A stretch of 43,968 bases of DNA from Mesorhizobium sp. (GTDB lineage: Bacteria; Pseudomonadota; Alphaproteobacteria; Rhizobiales; Rhizobiaceae), in the NCBI RefSeq assembly GCF_017306585.1, contig NZ_JAFKIC010000137.1:1-43968 (forward strand). The letters run 5' to 3'. The notes beneath the pieces were generated by a model. It was not told where the DNA came from and searched no databases. It saw nothing but the letters and a program-made list of their open reading frames with translations. The position numbers and the translations under genes are program-made. This document shows, piece by piece, positions 37,434 through 43,968 of this stretch (positions within the stretch are counted from its first letter, which is position 1; the number at the start of each line of letters is the position of its first letter).

Positions 37434-38557
37434 CACGCAAGCTCCATGCCGTGCGAGATCGCCATGCCGCTTGCTTGATCGAAGACATGCAGGTTCTTCG
37501 GGTCGATGCTGACATTGATCGGCGCGCCGAGATCGAGGCGGGTGCGGTCATGCTCGACCAGCACCAGCGAACCGCCGGCAAAGTCCGCCGCGATGTGGGT
37601 CTGGTCGCCGAGCCACTGATTGGCGGAGACCCTTGCCGGAACACCGTCCTTCGAGCGCCGGACCGCATAGGGCCTGATGCCGATCATGACCCGATCGCGG
37701 CTGAGCAGTTGATCACGGACCGGGGCGCTGAAGGCATCCTTGTCGTAGTCGAGCGACAGGCCGTCGGGAAGCTTGAGGCTGATCTTGCCTGGAGCGGCCG
37801 CAACGAAGGCCTCGAAGACGTTCATCGGCGGCTCGCCGACGAACGTGCCGGTGAACAGGTTCGCCGGCCGCTCCTTGATCCGGTCCGGCGTGTCGAACTG
37901 CTGCAGCACGCCGCCTTCCATGACGGCGATGCGGTCGGCGAGCGCATTGGCCTCGGTCTGGTCGTGGGTGACCAGGATGGCGGTCAGGCCGCGCTCCTTG
38001 ATGAAATGCTTGATGCGGCCGCGCAGCACGGCGCGAAGCTGCGGCTCGAGCTGCCCCATCGGTTCATCCAGGAGATGCAGGTCGGCGTCGCGGATCAACG
38101 CCCGTCCGAGACTGGCGCGTTGCTGCTGGCCACCGGAGATGGAGCTGGGATAGCGCTCCAGTATGTCTTCGATCTCGAGCAGCTTGGCGATGCTGGCGAC
38201 CTTGGCGTCGACTTCGCTCTTGGCCAGCCGGGCGGCTTTCAGGGCAAAGGCCATGTTTTCGCGCACGGTCAGCGGTGGGTAGAGCGAATAGCCCTCGAAG
38301 GCCATCGCGACGTTGCGCTTCACCGGCGGCAAGGTGTGAACCTGGCGGCCGCCGACCGAAATGGCGCCGCGCGAAACCTCCTCGAAGCCGGCGATCATGC
38401 GCAGCGTCGAGGTCTTGCCGCAGCCAGAGGAGCCAAGCAGCGCCACGATCTCGCCCCTGGCGATTTCCATCGTCAACTTCTTGACGGCGTGGACGCCCCG
38501 ATCGATCGGGCCATAGAACTTGTCGACTTCAGATATTGTGAGTGCGCTTGGGCTCAT
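37433..38557 (-). CDS. Polyol ABC importer, ATPase 1 (catalytically intact)
   Basis: MalK/UgpC-type ATPase of 374 residues. It has Walker A GSSGCGKTS (42-50), signature ISGGQQQR (140-147), Walker B LLDEP with catalytic Glu165, and H-loop His198 in VTHDQ. The Q-loop is unusual: FEGYSLYP has Glu88 where Gln is standard. The C-terminal third is the regulatory OB-fold domain. It overlaps the second ATPase gene by four bases (ATGA) and eryA by TGATG. Two separate ATPases in one importer are also known in the rhizobial glycerol system GlpSTPQV and fit the five-gene Mpt polyol importer of Sinorhizobium. Confidence 0.92.
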   Translation of the reverse strand: MSPSALTISEVDKFYGPIDRGVHAVKKLTMEIARGEIVALLGSSGCGKTSTLRMIAGFEEVSRGAISVGGRQVHTLPPVKRNVAMAFEGYSLYPPLTVRENMAFALKAARLAKSEVDAKVASIAKLLEIEDILERYPSSISGGQQQRASLGRALIRDADLHLLDEPMGQLEPQLRAVLRGRIKHFIKERGLTAILVTHDQTEANALADRIAVMEGGVLQQFDTPDRIKERPANLFTGTFVGEPPMNVFEAFVAAAPGKISLKLPDGLSLDYDKDAFSAPVRDQLLSRDRVMIGIRPYAVRRSKDGVPARVSANQWLGDQTHIAADFAGGSLVLVEHDRTRLDLGAPINVSIDPKNLHVFDQASGMAISHGMELA

Positions 38558-39672
38558 GCCGCTTCTCCGTTGCGCAGCTTGACGACAGTCTTCGCGCCAA
38601 TGCGCTCGCCGCTCGCATGATCGAACAGCAAGGCGCTCTTGCCGTCGACGGCGATATGCGCCCTGCCCTCATTGCGGCCGGGCGTGCCGGCCGGCCGGGA
38701 GACCAGGATTTCGCGGCCGCGCACGGTGCGCACCAGGGTGACGATCTTTTCGTTGAGCGGCGTTTCGGCCTCGACGGTCACCGGTATGGCGCCGGGTTGA
38801 TTGTCGGCAACGAAGTGCAGCGATTCGGGCCTGAGCCCGATGACGCAGTCGCGGCCGATGGCGGTCTCGGGCGCTTCGGCGAGATGGACCTGGACATTGG
38901 ACAGGCCGACATAGATCCCCCGGGCATCCCGTGCTGGCTTGACGTCAAGCAGGTTGATCGTTGGATCGCCAAACGGCCGCGCGATCTCGATATTGGCCGG
39001 CTCGCGGTAGATCTGCTCGGGCGTGCCGAGCTGCCGGATGACGCCTTGCGACATCACCGCGATCCGGTCGCCGAGCGCCATGGCTTCCTTGTAGTCCTGG
39101 GTGACATAGACGACGGTCGCGCCGCGATCTGCGAGCAGCCTCGGCAGTTCCAGCCGCATCTCGAAGCGCAGCTTGGCATCGACGTTGCGCAAGGGATCGT
39201 CGAGCAGGAGCAGCGGCGGCGAGCCGACAAGCGCGCGGGCAAGCGCGGTGCGCTGCTTCTGGCCGTTGGAGAGCGCGCGCGGCTTGTGGGAGAGCACATG
39301 GGCGATCTTCAACAGCTTGGCGACGCTATCGACGCCGGCCTTGATCGCGCCCTGCGAGGACCGCTTGGCTTCCAGCGGGGTGGCGATGTTGTCGAACGCG
39401 CTCATATGCGGAAACAGTGCAAAGTTCTGGAAGGCCATGCCGACACCGCGAAATTCCGCGTCGACATCCGTCATGTCATCGCCGCCGATGAGTATTTTCC
39501 CCTCGTCCGGGTCGATGACGCCGGCAACCAACCTGAGCAGCACCGTCTTGCCGGCTCCGGACGGACCGAACAGCACGAGGGTCTCGCCGTCGGCGACCGT
39601 CAGCGACAGATTGTCGAGCACGGTGTGGCTCTTGTAGCGCTTGACGATATTTTTCAGTTCGAGGCTGGCCAT
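38554..39672 (-). CDS. Polyol ABC importer, ATPase 2 (degenerate catalytic site)
   Basis: ATPase of 372 residues, start ATG at 39672. Walker A GPSGAGKT (36-43) and Q-loop Gln82 are normal. However, the signature is LSNGQ (134-138) instead of LSGGQ, Walker B is LLLLDDP with Asp159 in place of the catalytic Glu, and the H-loop reads VTQDY with Gln192 in place of His. It probably binds but hardly hydrolyses ATP, pairing with ATPase 1 as an asymmetric heterodimer. The C-terminal regulatory domain is present. A longer reading frame through the neighbouring permease is not a fusion, since the permease is coded in another frame. Confidence 0.9.
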   Translation of the reverse strand: MASLELKNIVKRYKSHTVLDNLSLTVADGETLVLFGPSGAGKTVLLRLVAGVIDPDEGKILIGGDDMTDVDAEFRGVGMAFQNFALFPHMSAFDNIATPLEAKRSSQGAIKAGVDSVAKLLKIAHVLSHKPRALSNGQKQRTALARALVGSPPLLLLDDPLRNVDAKLRFEMRLELPRLLADRGATVVYVTQDYKEAMALGDRIAVMSQGVIRQLGTPEQIYREPANIEIARPFGDPTINLLDVKPARDARGIYVGLSNVQVHLAEAPETAIGRDCVIGLRPESLHFVADNQPGAIPVTVEAETPLNEKIVTLVRTVRGREILVSRPAGTPGRNEGRAHIAVDGKSALLFDHASGERIGAKTVVKLRNGEAA

Positions 39673-39674
39673 GT

Positions 39675-40532
39675 CTATCCTTTCACCGCGCCGAGCGAGA
39701 GGCCTTCGACCAGATAGCGCTGTGCGTAGAGGGCGAGCGCCAGCGTCGGCGTGATCGACAGCACGATGGCCGCCGAAATCTGGCCGTACTGGATGCCCGA
39801 GGAGGTGATGAAGGCCAGCGCGCCGACCGTCACCGGCTGCTTGTCGGCCGAGGCGAGCACCAGCGCGAAGACGAAATTGTTCCAGGCGAAGATGAAGGCG
39901 AGCAGGCCGGCCGCCGCAATGCCAGGGCCGGCAAGCGGCAGGGCGATCTTGCGGAACGTCGCGAACCAGGAATGGCCGCCGATGCGGTAGGCATATTCGA
40001 TGTCGGCCGGTATATCCTCGAAATAGCCGCGCACGATCCACAGGATCAGCGGCAGGCAGATCAGCTGGTAGACCCAGATCAGGCCGAAATAGGTGTTGGC
40101 CAGCCCAAGCTTCTGGAAATAGAGGGTGAGCGGCAGGAGTACCAGCAGCGCCGGCGCGAACTTGAACGACAGAAGCGTGAAGGCGATGTCCTCCGAGCCC
40201 CGGAATTTGTGCCGCGCGAAGGCGTAGGCGGCCGGCACGCCGAGCAGCAGCGAGACCGCGACCGAGGTGACGGACAGGAACACCGAATTCCAGAGGTTGC
40301 GCATGAAAGCGATGTCGAGCGTGCCGGCGGCGGTCATCAGCTTGCCGGTGATCAGCGCCGTGTAGTTGGCGAGCGTCGGTTCGAAGATCAGCTGCGGCGG
40401 GATGCGCAGGATGGTCTCGTTGGTCTGGAACGACATCATGAAGATCCAGAGGATCGGGAACATGAAGAAGATCACGACCAGCGTCAGCGCGATGCCGCGC
40501 AGGATGCGTTCGATGAGGGAAGTGTGTTCCAT
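39675..40532 (-). CDS. Polyol ABC importer, permease 2 (MalG/UgpE type)
   Basis: Inner-membrane permease of 285 residues with about six helices. The EAA-like loop that docks on the ATPase reads IEYAYRIGGHSWFATFRKIALPL near residue 180-200 (shown here only as a landmark). It lies two bases before ATPase 2 and nine bases after the first permease. With that permease it forms the membrane channel of the CUT1-type importer. Confidence 0.92.
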   Translation of the reverse strand: MEHTSLIERILRGIALTLVVIFFMFPILWIFMMSFQTNETILRIPPQLIFEPTLANYTALITGKLMTAAGTLDIAFMRNLWNSVFLSVTSVAVSLLLGVPAAYAFARHKFRGSEDIAFTLLSFKFAPALLVLLPLTLYFQKLGLANTYFGLIWVYQLICLPLILWIVRGYFEDIPADIEYAYRIGGHSWFATFRKIALPLAGPGIAAAGLLAFIFAWNNFVFALVLASADKQPVTVGALAFITSSGIQYGQISAAIVLSITPTLALALYAQRYLVEGLSLGAVKG

Positions 40533-40541
40533 CGCCGCCTC

Positions 40542-41465
40542 CTATGCCTGGCCACGGGCGCGTTCGCGCAGCCGCAGCCAGTTCTTGATGAAGATGTTGG
40601 AAAGGAAATAGGTGATCGCCCACAGGATGATCATCAGCGCCGCCGAGCGGCCGACATTGGTCGACTGAAAGAAGTTGAGATAGGCCTCGACCTGGAAGAC
40701 GGTCAGCGTGTCGCCCGGTCCTCCTTGCGTCATGGCATAGATGATGTCGAACTGCTGGATGGAATCGAGCAGCCGAAACAAGGTCGCCGTCAGGATGTAG
40801 GGCGTCAGCATCGGCAGCGTGATGCGGAAAAAGACGAAGCTCCTCGGCACACCATCGAGCGCGGCCGCCTCGAAGGGCTGCGTCGGCAGGCTGCGCAGGC
40901 CGGCAAGCAGCAGGATCATGATGAAGGGCGTGTAGACCCAGATATCGACCAGCACCACGGTGAACAGCGCCGTCGACGGCGACGAGGCCCAGCGGAAATC
41001 ATGCAGCCCGATCAGGCTGGCGAGATAGCTGAGCACACCGAAGCCGGGGTTGGTCATCAGCTTCCACATCAGCGCGGCAAGTGCTGGCGCCGTCATCAGC
41101 GGCATCAAAAGCATGATCGAAATGAAGTTGTTCAACGTCGAGCGCTTCTGCAGGAGCAAGGCTATGGCGAGGCCGAGAAGCAGTTCCAGCACGACAGTGG
41201 TGCCGGCATAGAGCAGCGATACCTTGAGCGTGTTCCAGAACTTCGGGTCGGTGAAGAACGAAATGTAATTGTCGCCCCAATTGAACTGCCGCGCCCAGGG
41301 CTGGCTTAGCCTGTAGCGCTGGAACGAATAGACGACCGACGTCAGGAACGGGATCAGGATACCGATGCAGACAAGCAAGGCCGGCAGGCTGAGCACATAA
41401 GGCAGCACCCGCTTGCTGATCCTGAAGCCGGACGGCCCGGCCCTGTGGGTTGTTGCGGCAGTCAT
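40542..41465 (-). CDS. Polyol ABC importer, permease 1 (MalF/UgpA type)
   Basis: Inner-membrane permease of 307 residues with six to seven helices. The EAA loop is AAALDGVPRSFVFFRITLP near residue 205, the usual contact with an ATPase. GGPGDTLTVF near residue 255 is also typical of the MalF/UgpA group. It follows the binding-protein gene after 180 bases that contain strong hairpins, which may lower its expression relative to the binding protein. Confidence 0.92.
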   Translation of the reverse strand: MTAATTHRAGPSGFRISKRVLPYVLSLPALLVCIGILIPFLTSVVYSFQRYRLSQPWARQFNWGDNYISFFTDPKFWNTLKVSLLYAGTTVVLELLLGLAIALLLQKRSTLNNFISIMLLMPLMTAPALAALMWKLMTNPGFGVLSYLASLIGLHDFRWASSPSTALFTVVLVDIWVYTPFIMILLLAGLRSLPTQPFEAAALDGVPRSFVFFRITLPMLTPYILTATLFRLLDSIQQFDIIYAMTQGGPGDTLTVFQVEAYLNFFQSTNVGRSAALMIILWAITYFLSNIFIKNWLRLRERARGQA

Positions 41466-41494
41466 CCGCTGCTCCGTGATCCCTGTTGTCCCGC

Positions 41495-41526
41495 CCGGCC
41501 GGCCGCCTGAGGGAGCCAGGCGGCCG
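41495..41526. other. Intercistronic hairpin in the polyol importer operon
   Basis: Ten-base perfect arms CGGCCGCCTG (41500-41509) and CAGGCGGCCG (41517-41526) with a seven-base loop, just before permease 1. Together with the hairpin at 41609-41632 it fills the gap after the binding-protein gene. No T-run, so partial attenuation or mRNA protection is likely. Confidence 0.5.
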
Positions 41527-41608
41527 GGGGGCGAATTGGCGGCGCTTCGGGCAACGGGTTTACCCCTTGCTCCAGACGCCGCGTCGCAGACGTGAAATGG
41601 CTGGTTGG

Positions 41609-41632
41609 GCTGGCCCGCCGGAGCAGGCCAGC
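41609..41632. other. Hairpin just after the binding-protein gene
   Basis: Seven-base arms GCTGGCC / GGCCAGC around ten bases, 13 bases after the binding-protein stop. Such hairpins protect binding-protein mRNA from 3' decay in other importer operons. Confidence 0.45.
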
Positions 41633-41645
41633 ATCCGGTCCGGGC

Positions 41646-43091
41646 CTAACCGAGCCCGGCTTCCTTGAGCTGGCCGTTGATGCTCTCGGCCAGCTTGTCG
41701 AGACCCTCGTCAACCGGCAATTCCTTGGCAACCATCTTCTGCAGCGTCGCCGCCCATTCGGTGGTGAGGTCGAAGAACAGCGGCTGCGCGGTGAACTTGA
41801 TCGAGGCGCCGGCGGCCGAGGCGTCGAACATCTCGACATAGCCCGGATAGCTCTTGTTCAGCTTCTGGCGGAACATTTCGTCCTTCCACACCGACTGGCG
41901 GACGGGATCGACGAAATCCATCTTGGTGGCGCCGAACAGGCCGTGCTCGGGGCCCGAGGCCCATTGCAGGAAGTACCAGGTCGCGTCCTTGTCCTTGGAG
42001 AAGTTGGACATCGCCAGCGACCAGATCCAGATGTTGGGCGTCGAGGCCTTGGCCTCGGGATTGGCGGTGAAGGCGGCATAGGCGAGCTTGCCGGCCATCT
42101 TGTTGTCGCCGCCGTTCATGAAGTAGCCGAGGCAGTCGGCGTCGAAGATCATCGCCGAAGCGCCGGCGCCGAGATCGGTGCCGACCTGGTACCAGGTATA
42201 GGTCGACCAGTCCTTGGGGCCGCTTTCCTGGATCATCTGCACCCATTTGGCGTGGAAGGCCTTGGAACCGGCCGTGTTCATCGCCGCCGCGAGCTTGCCG
42301 TCGGCGGAAACAGTCAGGTCCTTCTCGTTGAAGTTCGAGTAAGCCGACAGGAAGCCCGGATGGATCGTTGCCCAGGAGCGCGAGCCACGCACGCCGATGC
42401 CGTAGACACCGCCGCCAATGTCCTTCTGCAGCTTGGCCGCCGTCGCGATCATCTCGTCCATGTTGCCGGGAACGCCGACACCGACCTTGTCGAACATGCC
42501 CTTGTTGTAGGTGATGTTGTTCTGCTCGAACGCCCACGGAATGCACCACTGCTTGGCGTCTTCGGAACCCAGCGCCCCACCCGGCTTGCCGTTCCAGGCG
42601 CAGGATGATCTCACGCCCGGCAGCATATCGTCCCAGGCATAGTTAGGGTTGGTCTTGGCCGGATCCTTGATCCATTCGTTGAGGTCGGCGATCCAGCCGG
42701 CCGGACCATAGGTCCAGGTCATGTAGGCGCCGGTCATGAAGGCATCGTACTCGGGCGAGCTCGCCGAAAGTGCCGCCGTGACCTTGTCGAAATAGACGTC
42801 CTCGGGGAACACGTCATAGACGACGTTCATGCCGGTAAGCTGCTTGAAGTTCTCCAGATCGGCGATCATGGCGTCGGCATAGGGATGCTTGTTGAGCAGC
42901 AGCTTGATGGTCTTGCCCTTGTGCGCCTTCCAGTCGAAATCGGCGGCGAGCGCGCGGGTCTGCCCGAGATTGAGCAGCGTGCCGGCGGTGCCGGCGGCGA
43001 GGCCCATCGCACCCAGGCCCTTGATCAGTCCACGACGGTCGACTTGTCCGCGCAGGAAGGCGTCTATGAGGTCTTTCTCTTTCTCATGCAT
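41646..43091 (-). CDS. Polyol ABC importer, periplasmic binding protein
   Basis: CUT1-type binding protein of 481 residues from ATG at 43091, which follows GGAGGAGAA. The long N-terminus carries DRRGLIKGLGAMGLA, a twin-arginine-like signal ending near ALA-AD (about residue 49), so Tat export is possible. The mature region has the features of extracellular solute-binding family 1. It is second in the operon after eryD. Erythritol and perhaps other polyols are the expected ligands. Confidence 0.9.
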   Translation of the reverse strand: MHEKEKDLIDAFLRGQVDRRGLIKGLGAMGLAAGTAGTLLNLGQTRALAADFDWKAHKGKTIKLLLNKHPYADAMIADLENFKQLTGMNVVYDVFPEDVYFDKVTAALSASSPEYDAFMTGAYMTWTYGPAGWIADLNEWIKDPAKTNPNYAWDDMLPGVRSSCAWNGKPGGALGSEDAKQWCIPWAFEQNNITYNKGMFDKVGVGVPGNMDEMIATAAKLQKDIGGGVYGIGVRGSRSWATIHPGFLSAYSNFNEKDLTVSADGKLAAAMNTAGSKAFHAKWVQMIQESGPKDWSTYTWYQVGTDLGAGASAMIFDADCLGYFMNGGDNKMAGKLAYAAFTANPEAKASTPNIWIWSLAMSNFSKDKDATWYFLQWASGPEHGLFGATKMDFVDPVRQSVWKDEMFRQKLNKSYPGYVEMFDASAAGASIKFTAQPLFFDLTTEWAATLQKMVAKELPVDEGLDKLAESINGQLKEAGLG

Positions 43092-43136
43092 TTCGTCTTC
43101 TCCTCCACAGGGTAGTTTCAACTGAACTGTTGCCGG

Positions 43137-43967
43137 CTACCCGACCGGCGTCTCTTCCACGAGCAATCGCGCCGTCCGCTCGTCTGTGATCAGCCCCTTG
43201 AGATAGCGGCCCTCCAGCACCGACCTGATGGCGCGAACCTTGATCTTGCCGCCGGCGACGGCGACGATCCGGCGGCTGGCTATGTCTTCGCGCGACAGCG
43301 CCAGCGCCCGGTCGGAAACGGTGGTGGCGACCGCCTTGCCGGCATCGTCGAAGAAATGGCCGAGCAATTCGCCGACACCGCCATTGCGGCGGATCTCCTC
43401 CATCTCGCCCTTCTCGATCATGCCGGTGGCGACCAGCGATGCTTCGCGCTCGGCGGTGCCGACGCCGGCAAACAACAGGTCGGCGGAGCGAGCGAGGTCG
43501 AAGACCTCGCTGATGCCTTTCTGGCCGAGCAGCACGGCGCGGTCCTCGGCAGTGTTGGCGAACATCGGCACCGGCATGACATAGGCTTCCGCGCCGGTGC
43601 GTTCGGCCAGCCGATGGATCACGTCATGCGGGTTGGCCGAGAACTTTCTCGTCAGGCCGCCCAGTAGCGAAACGAAGCGGATCTTGTCTGTCGAGGTGCG
43701 CGGCAGATATTCCACGCAGGCGGCGAGCGTGCGGCCGTGGCCGACGCCGATCAGCGCCTGTTCGCCGCGCTCGATCTCGCGCTTGAGGAACTGCGCGCCG
43801 GCAATGCCGAGCGCCTTGAGCGGCAGGTCCTCGGAATCGAAATCCGGAACCACCTCGCAATAGTCGAGACCATAGCGGCGCGACAGCTCGTCCTCGAGCT
43901 GGACGCATTCGGAGACTTCACCGTCGATATAGACCTTCACCAACCCTTCCTGGTTGGCCTTGGTGAT
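43137..43967 (-). CDS. eryD: EryD, SorC-family repressor of the ery operon (N-terminus cut by window edge)
   Basis: The visible part, about 276 residues, begins inside the helix-turn-helix end (ITKANQEGLVKV) and runs through the complete SorC sugar-binding domain. It follows the Brucella EryD pattern: LDYCEVVPD, GVGHGRTLAA, FVSLLGGLTRKFSANPHDV, YVMPVPMFANT and LITDERTARLL. EryD represses the ery operon and is released by erythritol or a derivative. It is upstream of the importer and kinase genes, whereas in Brucella it lies after eryC. The start codon and promoter are beyond the right edge. Confidence 0.92.
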   Translation of the reverse strand: MTKANQEGLVKVYIDGEVSECVQLEDELSRRYGLDYCEVVPDFDSEDLPLKALGIAGAQFLKREIERGEQALIGVGHGRTLAACVEYLPRTSTDKIRFVSLLGGLTRKFSANPHDVIHRLAERTGAEAYVMPVPMFANTAEDRAVLLGQKGISEVFDLARSADLLFAGVGTAEREASLVATGMIEKGEMEEIRRNGGVGELLGHFFDDAGKAVATTVSDRALALSREDIASRRIVAVAGGKIKVRAIRSVLEGRYLKGLITDERTARLLVEETPVG

Positions 43968-43968
43968 G

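Noticed and set aside
38554-40623. A 689-codon open frame that might be a permease-ATPase fusion
   Set aside because: The upstream part is the wrong frame of the permease gene at 39675-40532, whose own frame has clean transmembrane helices. The ATPase begins at the ATG at 39672.

Overview
The window is high-GC, densely coded chromosomal DNA of a Hyphomicrobiales alphaproteobacterium, most likely Mesorhizobium or a close relative. The gene families, the Brucella-type erythritol genes, the FMN-riboswitch/ribH2 pair and short rhizobial-type palindromic repeats point there; this is inference without a database search. There are 36 protein genes (one cut by the right edge). I see no rRNA, tRNA, CRISPR array, phage or autonomous transposon.

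Layout. 1-3.4 kb: an APC amino-acid permease and a convergent flavin monooxygenase sharing one terminator. 3.5-8.8 kb: a tetR-adaptor-RND efflux operon with a visible promoter and palindromic operator. 8.9-9.2 kb: a MITE-like element abutting an acyl-CoA synthetase and supplying its stop codon. 10.9-20.4 kb: a SorC-type regulator, a fused class II aldolase/short-chain dehydrogenase, a ribose-type ABC importer, and mtnK-mtnA. 20.4-22.1 kb: a divergent Lrp-type regulator and MFS exporter. 22.2-24.8 kb: an FMN riboswitch, ribH2, then dhaK-dhaL. 24.9-27.8 kb: an autotransporter with an unassigned passenger and a FadR-type regulator. 27.8-31.2 kb: deoR-eryH(tpiA)-eryI(rpiB), divergent from a class II fructose-bisphosphate aldolase. 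31.2-44 kb: a long erythritol/polyol operon, eryD - five-gene ABC importer - eryA - 2-hydroxyacid dehydrogenase - eryB - class II aldolase - eryC.

How it works together. The ery genes form a complete route: import, EryA phosphorylation, EryB oxidation, then EryC, EryH and EryI isomerisations to D-erythrose-4-phosphate. The divergent aldolase could use that product with DHAP. The most interesting segment is 10.9-20.4 kb. It holds importer, C1 kinase (MtnK), aldose-1-phosphate isomerase (MtnA), ketose-1-phosphate aldolase and a dehydrogenase fused to the aldolase. That is a self-contained candidate for taking up and degrading 5-methylthioribose or 5-deoxyribose by a DHAP-shunt chemistry, instead of the classical methionine salvage route, none of whose later genes are present. 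A perfect 12-bp-arm palindrome with -35-like boxes in both arms sits between the importer and mtnK, and related ATTGTCA motifs lie upstream of the regulator and of the aldolase gene, suggesting one regulon.
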